The notes beneath the pieces were generated by a model. The model was not told the DNA's origin. It saw only the letters and a list, made by a program, of their open reading frames with translations, and made no database searches. A program made the position numbers and the translations under genes. Source: Neobacillus sp. PS3-40 (GTDB taxonomy: Bacteria; Bacillota; Bacilli; Bacillales; Cytobacillaceae). Taken from it: a stretch of DNA of 64,000 bases. Positions 19,212-29,091 of the stretch are shown one piece after another. The DNA lies in the NCBI RefSeq assembly GCF_030915485.1, contig NZ_CP133266.1, forward strand, positions 930,001 to 994,000, read 5' to 3'. Within the stretch, counting starts at the first letter, position 1, and every line of letters begins with the position of its first letter.

Positions 19212-21276
19212 TGCTATTAATTTCAAGATTGAGTTTTTCAAGTTTATAATACAAATTCCTTACAGACAATCCAAGGGTTTTCGCTGTAAGTGTTTTATTA
19301 CCATTTAAGCGATTGAGAGTTTGTTGGATAATTTTCCCTTCAAATTGTTCAAGCATTTCTGATAAAGATTTTCCCTGTGGCTGTATTTCAATTCCTGACG
19401 GAGTTAATTCTCTATTGTTTTTTACATTTTTTAACTCCGGAAGGTGTTGAATGTCAATTGCGGTTTCATAGTAATTCATAAAAATAATAGCTCTGCCTAA
19501 AATATTTTCCAGTTCCCTTACATTTCCCGGCCAATCATATTCCATCAATTGAATCATAGCTGCTTCTGTGACACTTTCAACATTACGACCATAATCTCTA
19601 TTAATTTTTTGAATGAGCCTCTCACATAATATAGGAATTTCTTCTTTTCTATTTCTTAATGGAGGGATATGGATAGGCATCCGATTTAAACGATAATATA
19701 AGTCTTCCCTAAATGACCCATTTGCAATTCCCTTTTCAAGATTAACATTTGTTGCAGTAATAACTCTTACATTAATCGGCACAGGTTTTGTCCCGCCGAC
19801 ACGGAGAACTTCACGTTCCTGAAGTACTCGTAAAAATTTCGCTTGGGTATTTGCTGATAGTTCACCTATTTCATCGAGGAAAATACTTCCGTTATTAGCC
19901 TCTTCAAACAATCCAGTTTTCCCACCTCTTCGTGCACCGGAAAATGCTCCTTCTTCATATCCGAATAATTCACTTTCCAATAACGTTTCAGAAATGGCTG
20001 CACAATTGACTCGAATGAATTTATTGTATTTCCGATCGCTTTCATTATGTATTGCATGGGCAAATAATTCTTTACCAGTACCAGACTCACCTCGGAGTAA
20101 TACAGTAGCCGGTGTTTTTGCCCCCAACTTTGCTTGCTCAATCGCAAGTACCATTTCTTCAGACGTTCCAATAATATCAAGAAAGGTATATTTTGCTTCA
20201 AGTGTCCTAATTATTTGCCTGGCCCGATTTAATTCCCTACTTAACGATTTTATTTCTGACATGTCATGAATAACACCAACACTACCCTTTAATATTCCCT
20301 TAACTATGATCGGGGCAACATTAACGATTACTTCCCTTTCAATCGGACCTACTCTCATTGCTACTCCACGAACGGCTCTTCTTGTTTGAAGGACTTTCAT
20401 ATGCATACTTTCGCCTTCAGAGATGTCTGCAGTAGCTGGCTTTCCAATAACCTGTTCTTGGGTAAGCCCTGTAATCCGAGTATATGCAGGATTAATTAGG
20501 ATTCCTTGTCCACTCTCATTTACAACTGAAATGGCATCATCACTAGATTGAATGATTGCCTGTAGCATTGTTTGTATTTCCTTCATGTCTGTGATTTCTT
20601 CCGCAAGGTTTACTACTTCTGTTATATCTTTAAAAACAGCAAAAGCCCCAATTAGTGTTCCATTTTCCTCAATAATAGGAATACGAGTTGTAATAATTTT
20701 TCGCCCATTTTCCAATAACATTTCCTGGTTTGTCTCAATTCTTCTTGTTTCAAGAATATGGGGAAGGCGACTATCATTAATCACTTTTGAAACATGCTTG
20801 CCAACAGCTACCTCTTTTGTAACATCCATCATTTCTTCTGCTCTTCGGTTAAATAGAATGATCATTCCATTTTGATCTATAACAACCATTCCATCGTTTA
20901 TCGAATTAAAGATGAGGTCATGTTGATAAGATTCATTTTGATGCTTTTTGATTAGCTCTTCCTTTTCTTCCATAAGTCTCGAAATAAGGTATGCCACGCT
21001 TCCTGGAATCAACACAGTGTTTTTATTTTTTATATTTCGCAATTCTTGAAAGACTGAATCATCACCGGTTACTTCGATCACAATATCAATATTCTCTAAA
21101 AGGATAGGAAGCCAATTTGTGCTGGTTTTAATTCCTTCTTTTTGGGCTAGTAATATCCCAGGAGCATCGCGATGTCGGTCAATTACTGCTTCAACATTTA
21201 GCATATCTGTTTCTAATAAAATTTTTAAGATTGCTGTTCCGCCTTTTCCAGCTCCAACAATCATTACATTTTGCAT
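19204..21276 (-). CDS. bkdR: Sigma-54-dependent transcriptional activator BkdR
   Basis: 690 residues. Order: N-terminal Rossmann-like sensor ([10 protein letters not shown], about 1-90), two PAS-like domains (about 110-345), AAA+ domain (Walker A GESGTGKE near 397) and C-terminal Fis-type helix-turn-helix ([22 protein letters not shown]). The sigma-54 contact loop reads GAFSGA instead of GAFTGA, a conservative Thr to Ser change. It should activate the bkd operon in response to branched-chain amino acids or oxoacids. Divergent function but same strand, directly upstream of its target. Confidence 0.93.
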   Translation of the reverse strand: MQNVMIVGAGKGGTAILKILLETDMLNVEAVIDRHRDAPGILLAQKEGIKTSTNWLPILLENIDIVIEVTGDDSVFQELRNIKNKNTVLIPGSVAYLISRLMEEKEELIKKHQNESYQHDLIFNSINDGMVVIDQNGMIILFNRRAEEMMDVTKEVAVGKHVSKVINDSRLPHILETRRIETNQEMLLENGRKIITTRIPIIEENGTLIGAFAVFKDITEVVNLAEEITDMKEIQTMLQAIIQSSDDAISVVNESGQGILINPAYTRITGLTQEQVIGKPATADISEGESMHMKVLQTRRAVRGVAMRVGPIEREVIVNVAPIIVKGILKGSVGVIHDMSEIKSLSRELNRARQIIRTLEAKYTFLDIIGTSEEMVLAIEQAKLGAKTPATVLLRGESGTGKELFAHAIHNESDRKYNKFIRVNCAAISETLLESELFGYEEGAFSGARRGGKTGLFEEANNGSIFLDEIGELSANTQAKFLRVLQEREVLRVGGTKPVPINVRVITATNVNLEKGIANGSFREDLYYRLNRMPIHIPPLRNRKEEIPILCERLIQKINRDYGRNVESVTEAAMIQLMEYDWPGNVRELENILGRAIIFMNYYETAIDIQHLPELKNVKNNRELTPSGIEIQPQGKSLSEMLEQFEGKIIQQTLNRLNGNKTLTAKTLGLSVRNLYYKLEKLNLEINSTQ

Positions 21277-21401
21277 TTACTTGCCCCTCCATCTCCATCA
21301 ATCCTATTTTTTAGAAAATAATTTCATATGACCTATTTAGTAACATGCAAGTTTTTTCATTATTAATTTTTTATTTTTTATTTTATCTCTATTTACCCTC
21401 C

Positions 21402-21429
21402 TTGACAAATTTTATCTATATACTATTAT
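21402..21429 (+). promoter_or_regulatory. Putative sigma-A promoter of the DUF2627 gene
   Basis: Consensus TTGACA at 21402-21407 and TATTAT at 21424-21429, 16-bp spacer, about 50 bp ahead of the ATG. Confidence 0.55.
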
Positions 21430-21479
21430 TTTCGTGAGAGAGGTGTTTCTCGAATAATGTTCATTGGAAAGGATTTATT

Positions 21480-21719
21480 ATGAAACGTATTATTGCTTTA
21501 ATCATTTTATTAATTCCTGGATTTTTAGCAGCCCTCGGAATCAAATTAATGCGCGATATGACTTTTGGTATCCTTCAGTCACCGATTCCTTTCCTATGGC
21601 TGCAATTTCTAATCGGAATTTTCTTTTTTATTGGAGGCCTTGGTTTTGTTGCTGGGTTTATTTTGCACCATGATCGAAAAAAAAATAAAGTTCAATCAAA
21701 ATTTTCGGAAAAAAAATAA
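21480..21719 (+). CDS. yqzF: Small membrane protein, DUF2627 (YqzF-like)
   Basis: 79 residues with two predicted membrane helices (about 3-22 and 38-63) and a basic tail HHDRKKNK. Length, fold and position between bkdR and yqiK match B. subtilis YqzF. Function unknown. The GGAAAGGA ribosome site supports the start. Confidence 0.8.
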   Translation: MKRIIALIILLIPGFLAALGIKLMRDMTFGILQSPIPFLWLQFLIGIFFFIGGLGFVAGFILHHDRKKNKVQSKFSEKK

Positions 21720-21743
21720 GAGACCATTACAGTCTCTTTTCAA
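21718..21743. terminator. Bidirectional hairpin between yqzF and yqiK
   Basis: AGAGAC / GTCTCT stem followed by TTTT on the plus strand and preceded by an A-rich tract, so T-rich on the minus strand. It overlaps the stop codons of both convergent genes. Confidence 0.65.
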
Positions 21744-22455
21744 TTTTCGATTTAATTTTTAGTGCTTTAATAGGATCATCAGTAATGATAGCCGAACAAT
21801 TAATTTTAAAAAGGCGCTCCATGTCTTCAATTTTGTTTACTGTATATGGTCGCACTGATATCCCATATTGCATAGAAGTTTTTATCATTGCATCTGTCAA
21901 TGTAGCAACATTTGGATGAATCCCCTTAGAACAAATGGATTGAGCATAAATCCAGGGCATATAAAGGCCTTCTGAATATAATGGAGCAGTTTCAATTTCT
22001 GGTGCGAGTCGGTAGCTATAAACAATGCTATAATGATTGAAAGAAGATAAAATAATTCGATCAGATAATTGATAGGTACGAATAAGTTGAATAATTTTTT
22101 CTTCCATTCCTTTATATGGGATCTTCCCATTTTTTAGCTCAATATTACATATTAGATTATTTGATTTCATCCATTCAAAAACTTCAATTAATGATGGAAT
22201 AGGTTCCTTTTTTGCACCTATTTTATTTGCATTAAGATTTCGGATTTCTTTAAATGTAAAATCTTTTACAAATCCAGTACCACTTGTAGTTCGGTCCACT
22301 TTTTCATCATGGATTACTACTATCTCACCATCTTTTGTTAATTGAACATCAAGTTCAATCCCATCTGCTCCTACCTTTTCTGCTTCTAAGAATGAAGTCA
22401 TTGTATTTTCAGGAAAAGCTAAAGAATATCCGCGGTGCGCAAAAATTTGTGTCAT
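21727..22455 (-). CDS. yqiK: Glycerophosphodiester phosphodiesterase (YqiK-like)
   Basis: 242 residues, GDPD TIM barrel. Active-site pieces: AHRGYSLAFPENT (catalytic His and metal Glu), GIELDVQLTKDG and VVIHD (second catalytic His), then ELK. It hydrolyses glycerophosphodiesters to glycerol-3-phosphate. No signal peptide is visible, so it is cytoplasmic. Confidence 0.9.
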   Translation of the reverse strand: MTQIFAHRGYSLAFPENTMTSFLEAEKVGADGIELDVQLTKDGEIVVIHDEKVDRTTSGTGFVKDFTFKEIRNLNANKIGAKKEPIPSLIEVFEWMKSNNLICNIELKNGKIPYKGMEEKIIQLIRTYQLSDRIILSSFNHYSIVYSYRLAPEIETAPLYSEGLYMPWIYAQSICSKGIHPNVATLTDAMIKTSMQYGISVRPYTVNKIEDMERLFKINCSAIITDDPIKALKIKSKIEKRL

Positions 22456-22491
22456 TTTTTCACTTCCTATTAATTATTTGGAGGAATAATA

Positions 22492-22674
22492 ATGAAACCG
22501 TTACATATTTCAGCAGAAACAGCTAGTAAATTATCTGAAAAACTAAACATGCCAATTGAACATATCATGCATATGCCACAACCTATTCTTATTCAAAAAT
22601 TGCAAGAACTTGAGAAAAATGATAAAGAAAACTCGCCGATTGGAGAGCCTCTTAGGGCGATGACAGAGGCGTAG
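22492..22674 (+). CDS. yycC: YycC-family small protein with a repeat-derived C-terminus
   Basis: 60 residues beginning MKPLHISAETASKLSEKLN and MPIEHIMHMPQPIL, the conserved YycC-family body of unknown function. From about residue 43 (ENDKENSPIG region) the reading frame is supplied by three-hairpin repeat copy 4, so the last 15-17 residues are not native. The GGAGGAATAAT ribosome site is good. Followed by a terminator at 22816. Confidence 0.75.
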   Translation: MKPLHISAETASKLSEKLNMPIEHIMHMPQPILIQKLQELEKNDKENSPIGEPLRAMTEA

Positions 22675-22688
22675 TTGCACTTATGCGA
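22624..22688 (+). repeat. Dispersed three-hairpin repeat, copy 4 (truncated)
   Basis: AAAGAAAACTCGCCGATTGG, AGCCTCTTAGGGCGATGA, CAGAGGCGTAGTTGCACTTATGCG. The third hairpin is missing, although a TTAGCTAAAAAATA tail like that of other copies occurs at about 22758. It overlaps the 3' end of yycC. Confidence 0.75.
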
Positions 22689-22815
22689 TTTAAATCTTGA
22701 TTAATAATAAAGCGCTCGAAACATCCTTTAATGCATTAGCTAAGTTAAACTTTACTATTAGCTAAAAAATAATAACAATTTTACCTGTGTATAGATTTTT
22801 ATCCCTTTCTTTTTT

Positions 22816-22845
22816 AAGCAGCCCTTTAAAATGGCTGCTTTTTCA
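22816..22845 (+). terminator. Terminator after yycC
   Basis: AAGCAGCC / GGCTGCTT stem with a CTTTAAAAT loop, followed by TTTTTC. Confidence 0.85.
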
Positions 22846-22940
22846 ATTGGTTAAATAATAGGATTTAATATGTATTAGATATATGATTTGTATCATAGTT
22901 TTAAAATGAACGGGACTAATTGGTAAAAGGGGGGGAAGAT

Positions 22941-23552
22941 ATGAACTTCCAGGGTAGTTTTCCTAATGACTCTCATTTGAAAAATTCTCCATTTTCATTT
23001 AAAGCAGAACAAAATACCCTATCTTCCCCTCAATCCATAAAAGTTTTGGTTGAAATTGCAAATTCAATGTTTGAATTCGATATAAGTAAAAAAATTAAAA
23101 TGAACCCTAGAATTAACGAAGTACAGGATATTAACTGGTCAACATCACCAGTTGACTATCAGATAAATATTAATGCCAAAAAACTTTGGCTTTCTAGCAA
23201 TCTCATCGCGGAAATTATCTATACGAAGATTACCGATCCAAGGGTATATAGTCAAACGATTACGATTCCATGGAAAAAGACATGTAATTTAGAATATAAT
23301 TATCCGCCTATTGTTCCTCTAAGTAATAAAAAAAAACACTATGAATTTACACAACAACATCCTGACGATACTTCAAATGAACATTATGAACAAATAATTT
23401 ATAATAATGACAAGCCGGTTTTAGAAATCGTTTCAACTAAAATTGTTACATCAAAAGATATTATAACCAATAAGTTTTCGTATCTCTTTTTAAATATAAA
23501 CTGCGAAGTTTTTTTCCGTCTCTTTCAAAATCAAGTATTGCACATTAAATGA
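22941..23552 (+). CDS. Uncharacterised protein, possible spore-surface/SPOCS-like protein A
   Basis: 203 residues from ATG 22941, with an AAAAGGGGGGGAAG ribosome site; an earlier GTG-type start lies inside that site. No signal peptide or membrane segment. A central block (about residues 30-120) of alternating hydrophobic and polar residues suggests a beta-rich domain. It aligns by eye with the next gene (23796-24632): a KVxVE start, FDI..KI, EVQDI, a KLWLSSNLIAEIIY motif and an IPW strand recur in the same order. I do not recognise a named family with certainty; a spore coat or exosporium role is inferred from the fold pattern and the sporulation context. Confidence 0.6.
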   Translation: MNFQGSFPNDSHLKNSPFSFKAEQNTLSSPQSIKVLVEIANSMFEFDISKKIKMNPRINEVQDINWSTSPVDYQININAKKLWLSSNLIAEIIYTKITDPRVYSQTITIPWKKTCNLEYNYPPIVPLSNKKKHYEFTQQHPDDTSNEHYEQIIYNNDKPVLEIVSTKIVTSKDIITNKFSYLFLNINCEVFFRLFQNQVLHIK

Positions 23553-23558
23553 ATGTAG

Positions 23559-23593
23559 AAAAGATCCATAACCATTTTGGATCTTTTCTTTTT
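23559..23593 (+). terminator. Terminator after the 22941 gene
   Basis: AAAAGATCC / GGATCTTTT stem, loop ATAACCATTTT, then CTTTTTTT. Confidence 0.85.
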
Positions 23594-23635
23594 TTAGCAT
23601 TATATTAAGCTCCTTGTTGATATTGTCATTATGTT

Positions 23636-23665
23636 GATCGGAGTGGAAATCAACGGACAAGTTTA
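23636..23665 (+). repeat. Short remnant of the large Bacillaceae palindromic repeat
   Basis: GGAGTGGAAATCAACGGACA followed by AGTTTAACAGAG is the distal tail of the repeat found at 44883-46740 and 46967-47100. The body of the repeat is gone. Confidence 0.6.
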
Positions 23666-23735
23666 ACAGAGTTTTTTCAAATAAAATCTAAAGAAACTTA
23701 AAATAAAGGGCTTTTGAACTAAGGAGTTCGTCCAA

Positions 23736-23762
23736 ACGCAGCAGATTTATAGTCATATACTG
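23736..23762 (+). promoter_or_regulatory. Possible sigma-K-type promoter of the 23796 gene
   Basis: AC at 23736 and CATATACTG at 23754, 16 bp apart, resemble the sigma-K pattern AC-N16-CATANNNTA with one deviation. Weak on its own; consistent with late mother-cell expression. Confidence 0.3.
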
Positions 23763-23795
23763 GAAAGGAAATCAATATGAAAGGGAGAATATAGA

Positions 23796-24632
23796 ATGTC
23801 ATTCATTGGACCAAATCCGAATCAAAGAGATGGAAGTTGTTCACCTAAAAAAAGAATTGTTTCTTCATCAGTTCAACAGGAAGTTCCTAACACACCCAAA
23901 AAACCTCATGTAATCAATGCATTTCCTTTTATGAAAGTTCCAGTTGTTTTGGGAGAAACAACCGTTCAAATCGATCTCGACTCCACTATTGTATTCCCAG
24001 AACCAGTTTTAGAAATTAAACAAATTAAAAAGAACCTCAAAATAGTACAATGCCGTTTATTATTGCCAACTAATAAATTGTTCTTAAAAGGATTTATTCG
24101 AAAAAACATTCAATATGCAACACCTGTAGCAGGCGACCATGACTTTGTCACTTCCAATATTCACTCATTAACCATAGATGTCCCATTCCAAGTTGTCACT
24201 AGATTAGATTTCTTGGGCAGACCTGACTTTAAATCTAATCCACAAACAAGTGAATTCAAATTTTTTAATTCTGTACCACTACCACAGGGATTTCCTTCAA
24301 AGGAAAATTTACTTTCTGGAGATTTTTCAGAACATAACCAAATTAGTGAAGAAGTATTTAACGAACTTCCGTTTTGCGAATTACTTTCAAGTAAAATCAT
24401 TGAATATGATGAAGCATTAAATAGGAAAATGGGAAATGTCAGAGGAGACTCTGGACAAATGATTAATGCTCCTTTTGAAGAAGGAACTTTTACTGAAGTA
24501 GAAGAAAAAATGGTAATAGAAATCACATTGAAAGTACTTCAAAATCAACAAGTTCATATGAGGGCTCCTGAAATGAACACTAAGAAAGATGAACATGAAT
24601 ACAATTTTGACAATGATTGTTTTTTTAATTAA
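23796..24632 (+). CDS. Uncharacterised protein, possible spore-surface/SPOCS-like protein B
   Basis: 278 residues, start supported by AAAGGGAG. A low-complexity Pro/Ser/Lys N-terminus (1-45) leads into KVPVVLGETTVQIDLDSTI and a KLFLKGFIRKNIQYA motif of the kind seen in SPOCS/DUF3794-type spore proteins, then an acidic, Asn-rich tail ending EYNFDNDCFFN. It shares motif order with the 22941 gene, so the two look like divergent paralogues. No export signal. Function unknown; a spore-coat or exosporium role is inference. Confidence 0.6.
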   Translation: MSFIGPNPNQRDGSCSPKKRIVSSSVQQEVPNTPKKPHVINAFPFMKVPVVLGETTVQIDLDSTIVFPEPVLEIKQIKKNLKIVQCRLLLPTNKLFLKGFIRKNIQYATPVAGDHDFVTSNIHSLTIDVPFQVVTRLDFLGRPDFKSNPQTSEFKFFNSVPLPQGFPSKENLLSGDFSEHNQISEEVFNELPFCELLSSKIIEYDEALNRKMGNVRGDSGQMINAPFEEGTFTEVEEKMVIEITLKVLQNQQVHMRAPEMNTKKDEHEYNFDNDCFFN

Positions 24633-24649
24633 TTAGTTAAAATAACCCT

Positions 24650-24719
24650 GTGATTTTTGGCTCATTTTAGCTTTATGGAGTGTGAATCAGTTTTCATACA
24701 CAGATGAGCCAAAAATCAT
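24650..24719. repeat. Long nested inverted repeat after the 23796 gene
   Basis: Outer arms TGATTTTTGGCTCAT and ATGAGCCAAAAATCA match perfectly; an inner hairpin uses GTGTGAA / TTTCATACAC. It follows the stop by about 18 bp and may terminate the plus-strand transcript. Confidence 0.6.
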
Positions 24720-24727
24720 TTAACATA

Positions 24728-24760
24728 AAAACCCAATAAACAAATAATTTATTGGGTAAG
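24728..24760 (-). terminator. Terminator downstream of spo0A
   Basis: CCCAATAAA / TTTATTGGG stem. On the minus strand it is followed by TTTTTATG. Confidence 0.75.
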
Positions 24761-24842
24761 TGAGAATTATCTTATTAATATAAATAATTTCGAATAAGGA
24801 TAGAAAATTTAATGATCTATTGATTAATCTTTTGCTTCTATT

Positions 24843-25634
24843 TTAAGAAGCCCTGTGTTCAAGCCGAAGTTTATCGGCAACCATCGCAATAAATTCACTA
24901 TTTGTTGGCTTTGCTTTCGACATGCTTACCGTATAGCCGAATAGTGACGAAATCGAATCGATATTACCACGGCTCCATGCCACTTCAATTGCATGGCGGA
25001 TTGCACGTTCAACACGGCTTGCAGTTGTGTTGTATTTTTTTGCTATATCAGGATATAGCACTTTTGTAATTGAACCTAGTAATTCAATGTCATTATAGAC
25101 CATTGAAATGGCTTCCCGTAAATATAAATAACCTTTGATATGTGCAGGAACTCCAATTTCGTGGATAATGTTTGTAATACAAGCGTCAAGGTTCTTCGGT
25201 TTTTGGTCTATTTGTGGACGATAGCTTTGTGAAAAAGCTTTCCGCGTTACAGCACTACCTTTACTGCTTACTTGGCGGATATGGCTACAGAGGTCTTCCA
25301 TATCAAACGGTTTAAGAATAAAATAGGATGCTCCAAGATCTACAGCTTTTTTTGTCACATCTTCCTGTCCAAAAGCAGTCAGCATAATAACATTCGGAAG
25401 CGAAGGTTTATTTAATTCACGTAGTCTTTCAAGTACTGCTAAGCCATCAAGATGTGGCATTATAATATCTAATACAAGTACATCAGGATCAACTTCCTCT
25501 AGCATCTCCAAACATTCTTGACCATTATGAGCAATCCCGGCTATTTCCATATCATCCTGGGATGAAATATAATCTCCTAATAAACTGACAAGTTCTCTGT
25601 TATCATCTACGATACATACTTTTATTTTATTCAA
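24843..25634 (-). CDS. spo0A: Sporulation master response regulator Spo0A
   Basis: 263 residues. Receiver domain 1-125 with acidic pocket Asp10-Asp11, phosphoacceptor Asp56 ([13 protein letters not shown]), Thr (MLTAFG) and Lys (LKPFD). The C-terminal DNA-binding effector domain includes [18 protein letters not shown], the recognition helix region. Full length for the family. Upstream lie a sigma-H promoter and several 0A boxes, so autoregulation as in B. subtilis is expected. Confidence 0.97.
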   Translation of the reverse strand: MNKIKVCIVDDNRELVSLLGDYISSQDDMEIAGIAHNGQECLEMLEEVDPDVLVLDIIMPHLDGLAVLERLRELNKPSLPNVIMLTAFGQEDVTKKAVDLGASYFILKPFDMEDLCSHIRQVSSKGSAVTRKAFSQSYRPQIDQKPKNLDACITNIIHEIGVPAHIKGYLYLREAISMVYNDIELLGSITKVLYPDIAKKYNTTASRVERAIRHAIEVAWSRGNIDSISSLFGYTVSMSKAKPTNSEFIAMVADKLRLEHRAS

Positions 25635-25695
25635 CTTAAGTTTCCTCCTTAATTCCCTTTTCGATATAATCTCTATTTTCTATTCTAAATTACAA

Positions 25696-25722
25696 ATTCG
25701 ACAATGCAACAGAAATTCCTTT
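25696..25722 (-). promoter_or_regulatory. Sigma-H promoter of spo0A with an overlapping 0A box
   Basis: Minus strand AAAGGAATT, 11 bp, GTCGAAT matches the sigma-H pattern RNAGGAWWW-N11-12-RNNGAAT exactly. TTGTCGAA across the -10 is also a 0A box. It lies about 60 bp upstream of the start codon. Confidence 0.75.
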
Positions 25723-25785
25723 TAATTTTTTAATTTGTCTCAAATATATCACAAAATCCTTAATTTACTTCTATTTTCTCCTTCT

Positions 25786-25833
25786 TTCGACGAAATTCGC
25801 CGTATTCTATATTTTTGATTAGAATTTGTCGAA
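25786..25833. promoter_or_regulatory. Further 0A boxes upstream of spo0A
   Basis: TCGTCGAA on the minus strand at 25786-25793 and TGTCGAA on the plus strand at 25827-25833 match the 0A box (TGTCGAA) in whole or with one change. Confidence 0.5.
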
Positions 25834-25847
25834 AAATCTTTATTCAA

Positions 25848-25889
25848 AGCAAACAAAATAGGCGAATATCGCCCATTTTGTTTGCTAAA
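25848..25889 (-). terminator. Terminator of spoIVB
   Basis: Arms AGCAAACAAAATAGGCG and CGCCCATTTTGTTTGCT (one mismatch). The T-rich distal arm gives the U tract on the minus strand. Confidence 0.75.
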
Positions 25890-25913
25890 GAGCTTTAAAC
25901 ACCCGCACTTTTT

Positions 25914-27212
25914 TTAGCTTGCTTTCTCTTTTGGCTTATCGTAAATATCTATCCCTGCTTCATCTAACATCCATTCAATATGAACTCCATAACCGGATGT
26001 TGGATCGTTAACAAAAACATGCGTCACAGCACCAATTAACTTTCCATTTTGAATAATTGGACTACCACTCATGCCCTGAACAATTCCACCCGTTTTTTGT
26101 AGTAGTTTTGGATCGGTAACCTTTATAACCATACCTTTGGTTGCCGGGAATTTTTGTGGTATCGTACTAACGATTTCTATATCGAACGCCTCAACCTTAT
26201 CACTATCAACAACTGTCAATATTTTTGCGGGTCCTTCCTTAACTTGGCTTGACAGTGCAATTGGTAGTGGCTTATCCATCAATCCATTCTTAAGATCTAT
26301 TTTTAATTTACCAAAGATCCCAAATGGGCTATTTTTTTGGATATTTCCAACAATTTCATGATCTGACGAAAAACGAGCAAGTTTCTCTCCAGGATCCCCG
26401 TTGCTTCCTTTCTCTATAGAAGTAACCGTGGAACGAACAATTTGCCCATCTTCTACAACAATTGGCATTTTAGTATCCATATCAGAAATAACATGCCCAA
26501 GAGCACCATACTTTTTGGACTCTGGATGTACAAATGTCATCGTTCCAATTCCTGCTGCAGAATCCCTTATATATAGACCAAGCTTATAAACATCTTCTCC
26601 TTTGTCCTTCAAGGGAGTAAGTTTAGTCATAATTTTACCACTTTCACGGCTAATCTTTATTCTTAATGCTTCTTTATTTTGTCCTGCAGTTTGAACAAAC
26701 GGCGCTACATCAGACATTTCTTCAATTTTCGTATCATTAATTTCAGTAATAATATCACCAATTTTTATCCCTGCAATTTGACCAGGAGATTTTTTTCCTT
26801 CCTTTGTATCGACCAAGTGATGTCCAACAACCAATACTCCTACTGTGTTTAATTTTACGCCAATTGATTGTCCGCCTGGAATCACTTTAAAATCCTTAAG
26901 AACATGTACATCGACCTTTTTTACCGGTATCCCGGCATATTCCAACAGCATTTCATTTTGGCCTTGTTTTTTTGCTGCTAATGAAACAGAATGTTGTTCT
27001 TGTTTTAAAGAAACACTTTTATTGTGATATAGTAATGAGGCTGAAACCGGAACAGCCTTTTGTAATGTATAATCTTGTCCATTAAAAATGGTGACAGACT
27101 TGGGAATAGCAAGGTATTCTTGTAAGGGTTGAAAAAAAATTAAGCTAGTTAATGAAACAAGGAGAATTCCACCAATTATTTTTCTTAACATTTCTAACTT
27201 CAAAATTTTCAC
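25914..27212 (-). CDS. spoIVB: SpoIVB serine peptidase
   Basis: 432 residues: N-terminal membrane anchor (about 8-30), PDZ domain (about 110-190, VGVLVVGHH and GDIITEIND) and an S55 peptidase domain with LGHVISD (catalytic His) and GMSGSPIIQ (catalytic Ser near 382). Secreted from the forespore, it cleaves SpoIVFA to trigger pro-sigma-K processing. Upstream of spo0A as in B. subtilis. Confidence 0.95.
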   Translation of the reverse strand: MKILKLEMLRKIIGGILLVSLTSLIFFQPLQEYLAIPKSVTIFNGQDYTLQKAVPVSASLLYHNKSVSLKQEQHSVSLAAKKQGQNEMLLEYAGIPVKKVDVHVLKDFKVIPGGQSIGVKLNTVGVLVVGHHLVDTKEGKKSPGQIAGIKIGDIITEINDTKIEEMSDVAPFVQTAGQNKEALRIKISRESGKIMTKLTPLKDKGEDVYKLGLYIRDSAAGIGTMTFVHPESKKYGALGHVISDMDTKMPIVVEDGQIVRSTVTSIEKGSNGDPGEKLARFSSDHEIVGNIQKNSPFGIFGKLKIDLKNGLMDKPLPIALSSQVKEGPAKILTVVDSDKVEAFDIEIVSTIPQKFPATKGMVIKVTDPKLLQKTGGIVQGMSGSPIIQNGKLIGAVTHVFVNDPTSGYGVHIEWMLDEAGIDIYDKPKEKAS

Positions 27213-27297
27213 TCTCCTCGCTTCTACTCCAACATTGAAATGGCTACATATATAATTTTGCCTCGATAGCAGTCATTTATAACAACTATAAAATATA

Positions 27298-27325
27298 AAA
27301 AGCTACCCGGAATGGATAGCTTTTC
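27298..27325 (-). terminator. Terminator of recN
   Basis: AAAAGCTA / TAGCTTTT stem with a CCCGGAATGGA loop; the minus strand continues TTTTTATATTTT. Confidence 0.8.
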
Positions 27326-27350
27326 AAGTTTTTAAATTTTTTTAGTTCAA

Positions 27351-29075
27351 TTATGCCTCTGTCTTTGCCTTAAAGGGCTTGCTAATCGACGATTTTTCTT
27401 TATTTTCTTTGGCTAGCTGCAGTAATTCTTCCGCATGTTTTTTGGTTAAATCAGTGATTTCAACACCTGAAATCATTCTTCCAATTTCCCCGATTTTTTC
27501 TATTTCTGTTAATGAGGTTACAGAAGCTTTTGTCCTCCCACCTTTTGTTACTTTGGATATTAGCAGATGTGTATCTCCCATTGCTGCAACCTGAGGTAAA
27601 TGAGAAATACAAAGCACCTGTGAATTGGTTGCAACCTTATAAATTTTTTCAGCAATCGCCTGCGCAACCCTACCGCTAACACCCGTATCTACCTCGTCAA
27701 AAATAATGGATGTTACTCCCTGATGTTTTGAGAAAATACTTTTTAATGCAAGCATGATTCTCGATAATTCACCACCAGAAGCTATTTTTGAAAGTGGCTT
27801 TAAAGGCTCGCCTGGATTTGTTGAAATATAAAATTCCACTTTATCATTGCCGTTTTTAGTAAAATGCCCAATAGGCTCAAAGCTAATTTGAAACACTGTT
27901 TTTGCCATATACAGTTCCTTTAATTCATTGTGAATCAGCTTTGTTAGTTTTTCAGCCCATTTTTTTCGAACATCAGTTAATTGCCTTGCTTCCAGATTTA
28001 AATCTTTTCTTAAAGATGACAATTCTTTTTCAAATTGATCTATATGTGTTTCTTTATTTTGTAATGTTTCAATTTCCTCTTCAATTTTTGCAGCATATTC
28101 TACTATTTCCGCAATAGTATGGCCATATTTTCGTTTTAATTGATTGATTTCGGTTAATCTTTCCTCAATTTCATTTAACCGATGCGGGTCATTTTCAAGA
28201 AGGTCCAAATCATTTCTCAATAACCTTGTCGCATCCTCTAGCATATAGAAGCTATTTGAAACCACCTCAAAAACGTCTTTGTATGCTGAATCTAGAGCTG
28301 CTGCATCCTCTAGATTTCCCATAACTAGGCTTATCCAGTCCAACCCTTTTTGCTCTCCTTGAAGACCACGATAACTCGATTGGATAGCTTCAAAAATTCT
28401 TTCGAAATTACTTAGTTTTCGCTTTTCTTCAATAAGCTCCTCATCTTCATTTAATTTTAAATTTGCAGTTTGAATTTCTTCAAATTGAAACTGAATTAAA
28501 TCGAGGCGATGCGCTGTCTGTTGATCATTTTCCGTTAAATGTTTAAGCTTATGTAAGGTTTGTTCATAACGATGGAAGATTGTTTGATATTCCTGTAACG
28601 ATGACGCAATTTCATTAATACCAAATTGATCTAACATTGATAAATGATGCGTCTCATCCATTAATTCCTGATGTTCATGTTGACCATGAATATCCATAAG
28701 TGTAGAGCCAATTTCACGAAGTGTTGAAATTGTAACAAGCTTTCCATTTATCCGACAAACACTTTTACCTATTCTGGAAATGTCTCGTCTTATTACAACC
28801 ATTCCATCCTCAATTTCTATCCCAAATTCCAAGGCTTTTGAGAAACATGGATGATGGATATCATCTAATTGAAATAGCCCTTCAATCTCAGCTTTCTCCT
28901 CACCATGACGGACAAATTCTGCTGAACCTCTCCCACCTACTAGTAAATGGATTGCATCAATAATAATCGATTTTCCGGCCCCAGTCTCACCTGACAGGAC
29001 AGTTAGGCCCTTTTCAAATGAGATTATAAGTGCTTCAATAATCGCAAAGTTTTTTATGGATAGTTCACTTAACAA
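27351..29075 (-). CDS. recN: DNA repair protein RecN
   Basis: 574 residues, SMC-like ATPase. N-terminal Walker A GETGAGKS with the start IKNFAIIEAL, long coiled coils (about 160-365), and C-terminal signature ASGGELSRIMLALK and Walker B IIFDEVDTGVSG. It acts early at double-strand breaks. Located downstream of ahrC (16 bp), the normal Bacillus order. Confidence 0.96.
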   Translation of the reverse strand: MLSELSIKNFAIIEALIISFEKGLTVLSGETGAGKSIIIDAIHLLVGGRGSAEFVRHGEEKAEIEGLFQLDDIHHPCFSKALEFGIEIEDGMVVIRRDISRIGKSVCRINGKLVTISTLREIGSTLMDIHGQHEHQELMDETHHLSMLDQFGINEIASSLQEYQTIFHRYEQTLHKLKHLTENDQQTAHRLDLIQFQFEEIQTANLKLNEDEELIEEKRKLSNFERIFEAIQSSYRGLQGEQKGLDWISLVMGNLEDAAALDSAYKDVFEVVSNSFYMLEDATRLLRNDLDLLENDPHRLNEIEERLTEINQLKRKYGHTIAEIVEYAAKIEEEIETLQNKETHIDQFEKELSSLRKDLNLEARQLTDVRKKWAEKLTKLIHNELKELYMAKTVFQISFEPIGHFTKNGNDKVEFYISTNPGEPLKPLSKIASGGELSRIMLALKSIFSKHQGVTSIIFDEVDTGVSGRVAQAIAEKIYKVATNSQVLCISHLPQVAAMGDTHLLISKVTKGGRTKASVTSLTEIEKIGEIGRMISGVEITDLTKKHAEELLQLAKENKEKSSISKPFKAKTEA

Positions 29076-29091
29076 GATTCATTCCCCCAGG

